Positions 62,401 to 64,000 of a DNA stretch of 64,000 nucleotides are shown here, piece by piece (the first letter of the stretch is position 1; each line of letters begins with the position of its first letter). A model generated the notes under the pieces. That model did not search any database, was not told the DNA's origin, and saw only the letters and a program-made list of their open reading frames with translations. Both the position numbers and the translations under genes were made by a program. This DNA comes from Rhynchosporium graminicola (Eukaryota > Ascomycota > Leotiomycetes > Helotiales > Ploettnerulaceae): positions 276,601-340,600 of the forward strand of contig FJUW01000062.1 of the NCBI GenBank assembly GCA_900074885.1, read 5' to 3'.

Positions 62401-62726
62401 CAACTACTGTAACAACGTATTGTAGACGAGGTAATTGATGGACTTTTCTGAAATTCTATGAGCTGATCGTCTTACTAGAATATTCAAGGTCTGTAGAGGT
62501 ATTGTTTTCCTTTATCTAGGGCAGAGAGCGAGTAAAGCTAGTTTTAAAAAGAAAGGAAATCTACTCATTTACTAATAATTTCGATTTTGTAAGAAATACG
62601 AACTGGAAGTCGAATTAAACCTTGTTAAAAATCTTATTCTAATTTACAACCAAATAATATGGAGATCTATAGTATTATAAAAATTTCTTAATTCGTTGAT
62701 AATTATTTAATCCAAGTGGGAAAGGG

Positions 62727-64000
62727 GTGACTTTCAGTGAGGATCGCTTGATTTTCGGGGGTTGGTCGACTAATTCCGTCACACACTGGTGGCAGGATGG
62801 TTGGGATCAATTCGATGCTAAGGACAGGTGGTTCTGCCCTTTTGATGCTACTCAGATTCGGTTCAACCAGCCTCTCGAAAAACAAGAGTCTTCGGAATTG
62901 TGCGATCGCTGTCGTGTTACCAACCTTGAAGCTAGAATTCCCCTGCTCTATGTTTCGGGGGAGGGCTGTATTCTCTGCCAAATCCTCTCTCAACGACTCG
63001 CCGCCATTGGGAAAGACGAGCGCAGCATCTCGCAACTTCTTCAAGCTCGTCAATACGTAAGAATTTCTGCTACAAAAGAGACCCGAGCTAACTCCAGATG
63101 GTCGAAGCCGAAAAGCGGACATGTCAGATTTTTACAACCTATCTGGAGATTAAAGGATGATTCTAAAAGTTCAGTCCCATTCCAACACGGACTTCCAAGA
63201 TCTTTACAATCGGGTAGCTATCCCCATTATGAATTAATTATGGATTGGATTCGACTTTGCGACGAAGGCAGATGCTTGCGAATTGGTGGATGTTGTGTCG
63301 ATCCCAATAGAGCTCGAATGCCACCCTGGGTCATGGACTTAGGACATCTGCACCTTTTTTTGGACAGACAAAAACGAAATCACCCAAGGAGCACACTATT
63401 TTGCTCTATCCTATTGCTGGGGTAACCTCCCGAGGACCCGAAAGAATATACAGGAACACTACTAATGGTAGCAAGGAGGATAGGAGGACGAAGGGCTCCC
63501 CGGTTACAGAATTACCTCAGCCCATTCAAGACACAATCCAAGCTGCTCGAAAACTCGACCAGCGATACCTCTGTATCGATTCGACTTGTATCAATCAGGA
63601 CAACCACGAGGACTGGAATACCGGATATAAGAAGATGGAAGCGGTCTTCCAGGATGCATACTATACGATTGCTGCCACCTCCGCCGAAGAATCAACCAAA
63701 GGATTTCCCAACCGGCCGCTGCTAGCCGAAGACTCGAACTATGTGACATGACTACCTCATATGGCAAAGTCTACGTCTGCCCATCAGTCGACGATTTTGA
63801 TGCCGACGTGATGGGGGAGATGCTGAACACATGGCCAGCCATTGGTGTTACAGGAACAAGCCTTGTCACGCCGAACGATACATTCCACGAAGATTCACAC
63901 GTATTGGGATTGTGGCGACGGAGTGCAGTGCGAGACGCTGCCTCATATGAAGAACGGGAAATCGTCTTTTCAAAGTGAGCCAGAGTTTCCTCATTCTATC
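62727..64000 (+). pseudogene. HET-domain (heterokaryon incompatibility) gene, multiply frameshifted, runs off the window
   Basis: The frame from 62727 has a Cys-rich start (CPFDATQ; LCDRCRVT; GCILCQIL) and a pre-HET part (YELIMDWIRLCDE). HET motifs then appear in changing frames: YFALSYCWG (about 63398-63424), RYLCIDSTCINQDNHEDW (about 63562-63615), YYTIAATSAEESTKGF, and VLQEQALSRRTIH (about 63845-63883). Frame changes are needed near 63354-63361 (a T7 run where T6 would fit), 63430, 63751 and 63840. No in-frame ATG opens the first segment; it starts at GTG, so the true start or a first exon is unresolved. HET proteins trigger cell death on non-self fusion. The 3' end lies beyond 64000. Decay is likely; sequencing error cannot be excluded. 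Confidence 0.8.

Larger units (their letters stand above)
58382..62726. other. 4.3-kb gene desert with simple repeats
   Basis: The first few hundred bases are the PIL1 promoter and leader. Beyond it no family is recognisable. A 189-aa ATG frame at 60847-61416 (plus) and a frame at 59576-60016 (minus, with LTDEAIFLGISYPNPLEPSD) have no known domain. The interval holds a TTG run, a TAAGC-type repeat and a TA/CTAT-rich tract, listed separately. Confidence 0.5.

Overview
This window looks like chromosomal DNA of a filamentous ascomycete (Pezizomycotina). The signs are short GT-AG introns (mostly 47-80 nt), an AT-rich transposon block with repeat-induced point mutation (RIP), a HET-domain gene, and plant-cell-wall enzymes (GH10 xylanase, AA9 monooxygenase with CBM1). 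Leotiomycetes/Helotiales is my best guess from protein flavour; the class is inference. Exon limits were worked out by hand from splice signals and reading frame.

Positions 1-9,560 are a transposon graveyard without open frames. Two copies of one Ty3/Gypsy family lie head to head: copy A on the minus strand (5' LTR 3,176-3,410) and copy B on the plus strand (3' LTR 8,103-8,337). They are followed by a degenerate DNA-transposon remnant. A single N at 5,690 marks a collapsed gap. An intron-containing tRNA-Val sits just outside this block.

Positions 10,522-16,343 hold a CAX-type cation/proton antiporter gene with altered signature motifs and a MYND zinc-finger gene with a frameshift near its 3' end.

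Positions 17,357-30,899 are the most interesting stretch. They carry a TauD/JLP1-type 2-oxoglutarate sulfonate dioxygenase, a divergent ACS (Dal5/Soa1-like) transporter, a Zn2Cys6 regulator, a GH13 isomaltase-type alpha-glucosidase, a cytochrome-b5 sulfite oxidase and an aldo-keto reductase. No unrelated gene intervenes. Together they read like import of a sulfonate (perhaps a sulfosugar), oxygenolytic sulfite release, sulfite detoxification and reduction of the carbonyl left behind. That pathway is a hypothesis.

Positions 31,305-45,794 hold a decayed shikimate/quinate dehydrogenase pseudogene, a 4.3-kb gene desert with a MITE-like element and a long hairpin, a GH10 xylanase with a 14-nt first exon, a secreted SMP-30-like protein, a frameshifted Rds1/LsdA-like ferritin-fold secreted protein, and an AA9 LPMO-CBM1 gene with two GC-AG introns.

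Positions 46,538-58,381 are more housekeeping in nature: a secreted histidine phosphatase, a YtcJ-like amidohydrolase, the repair nuclease RAD2/XPG, the NatC subunit NAA38 and the eisosome protein PIL1. After a second 4.3-kb desert with simple repeats, a multiply frameshifted HET-domain gene runs off the right end.
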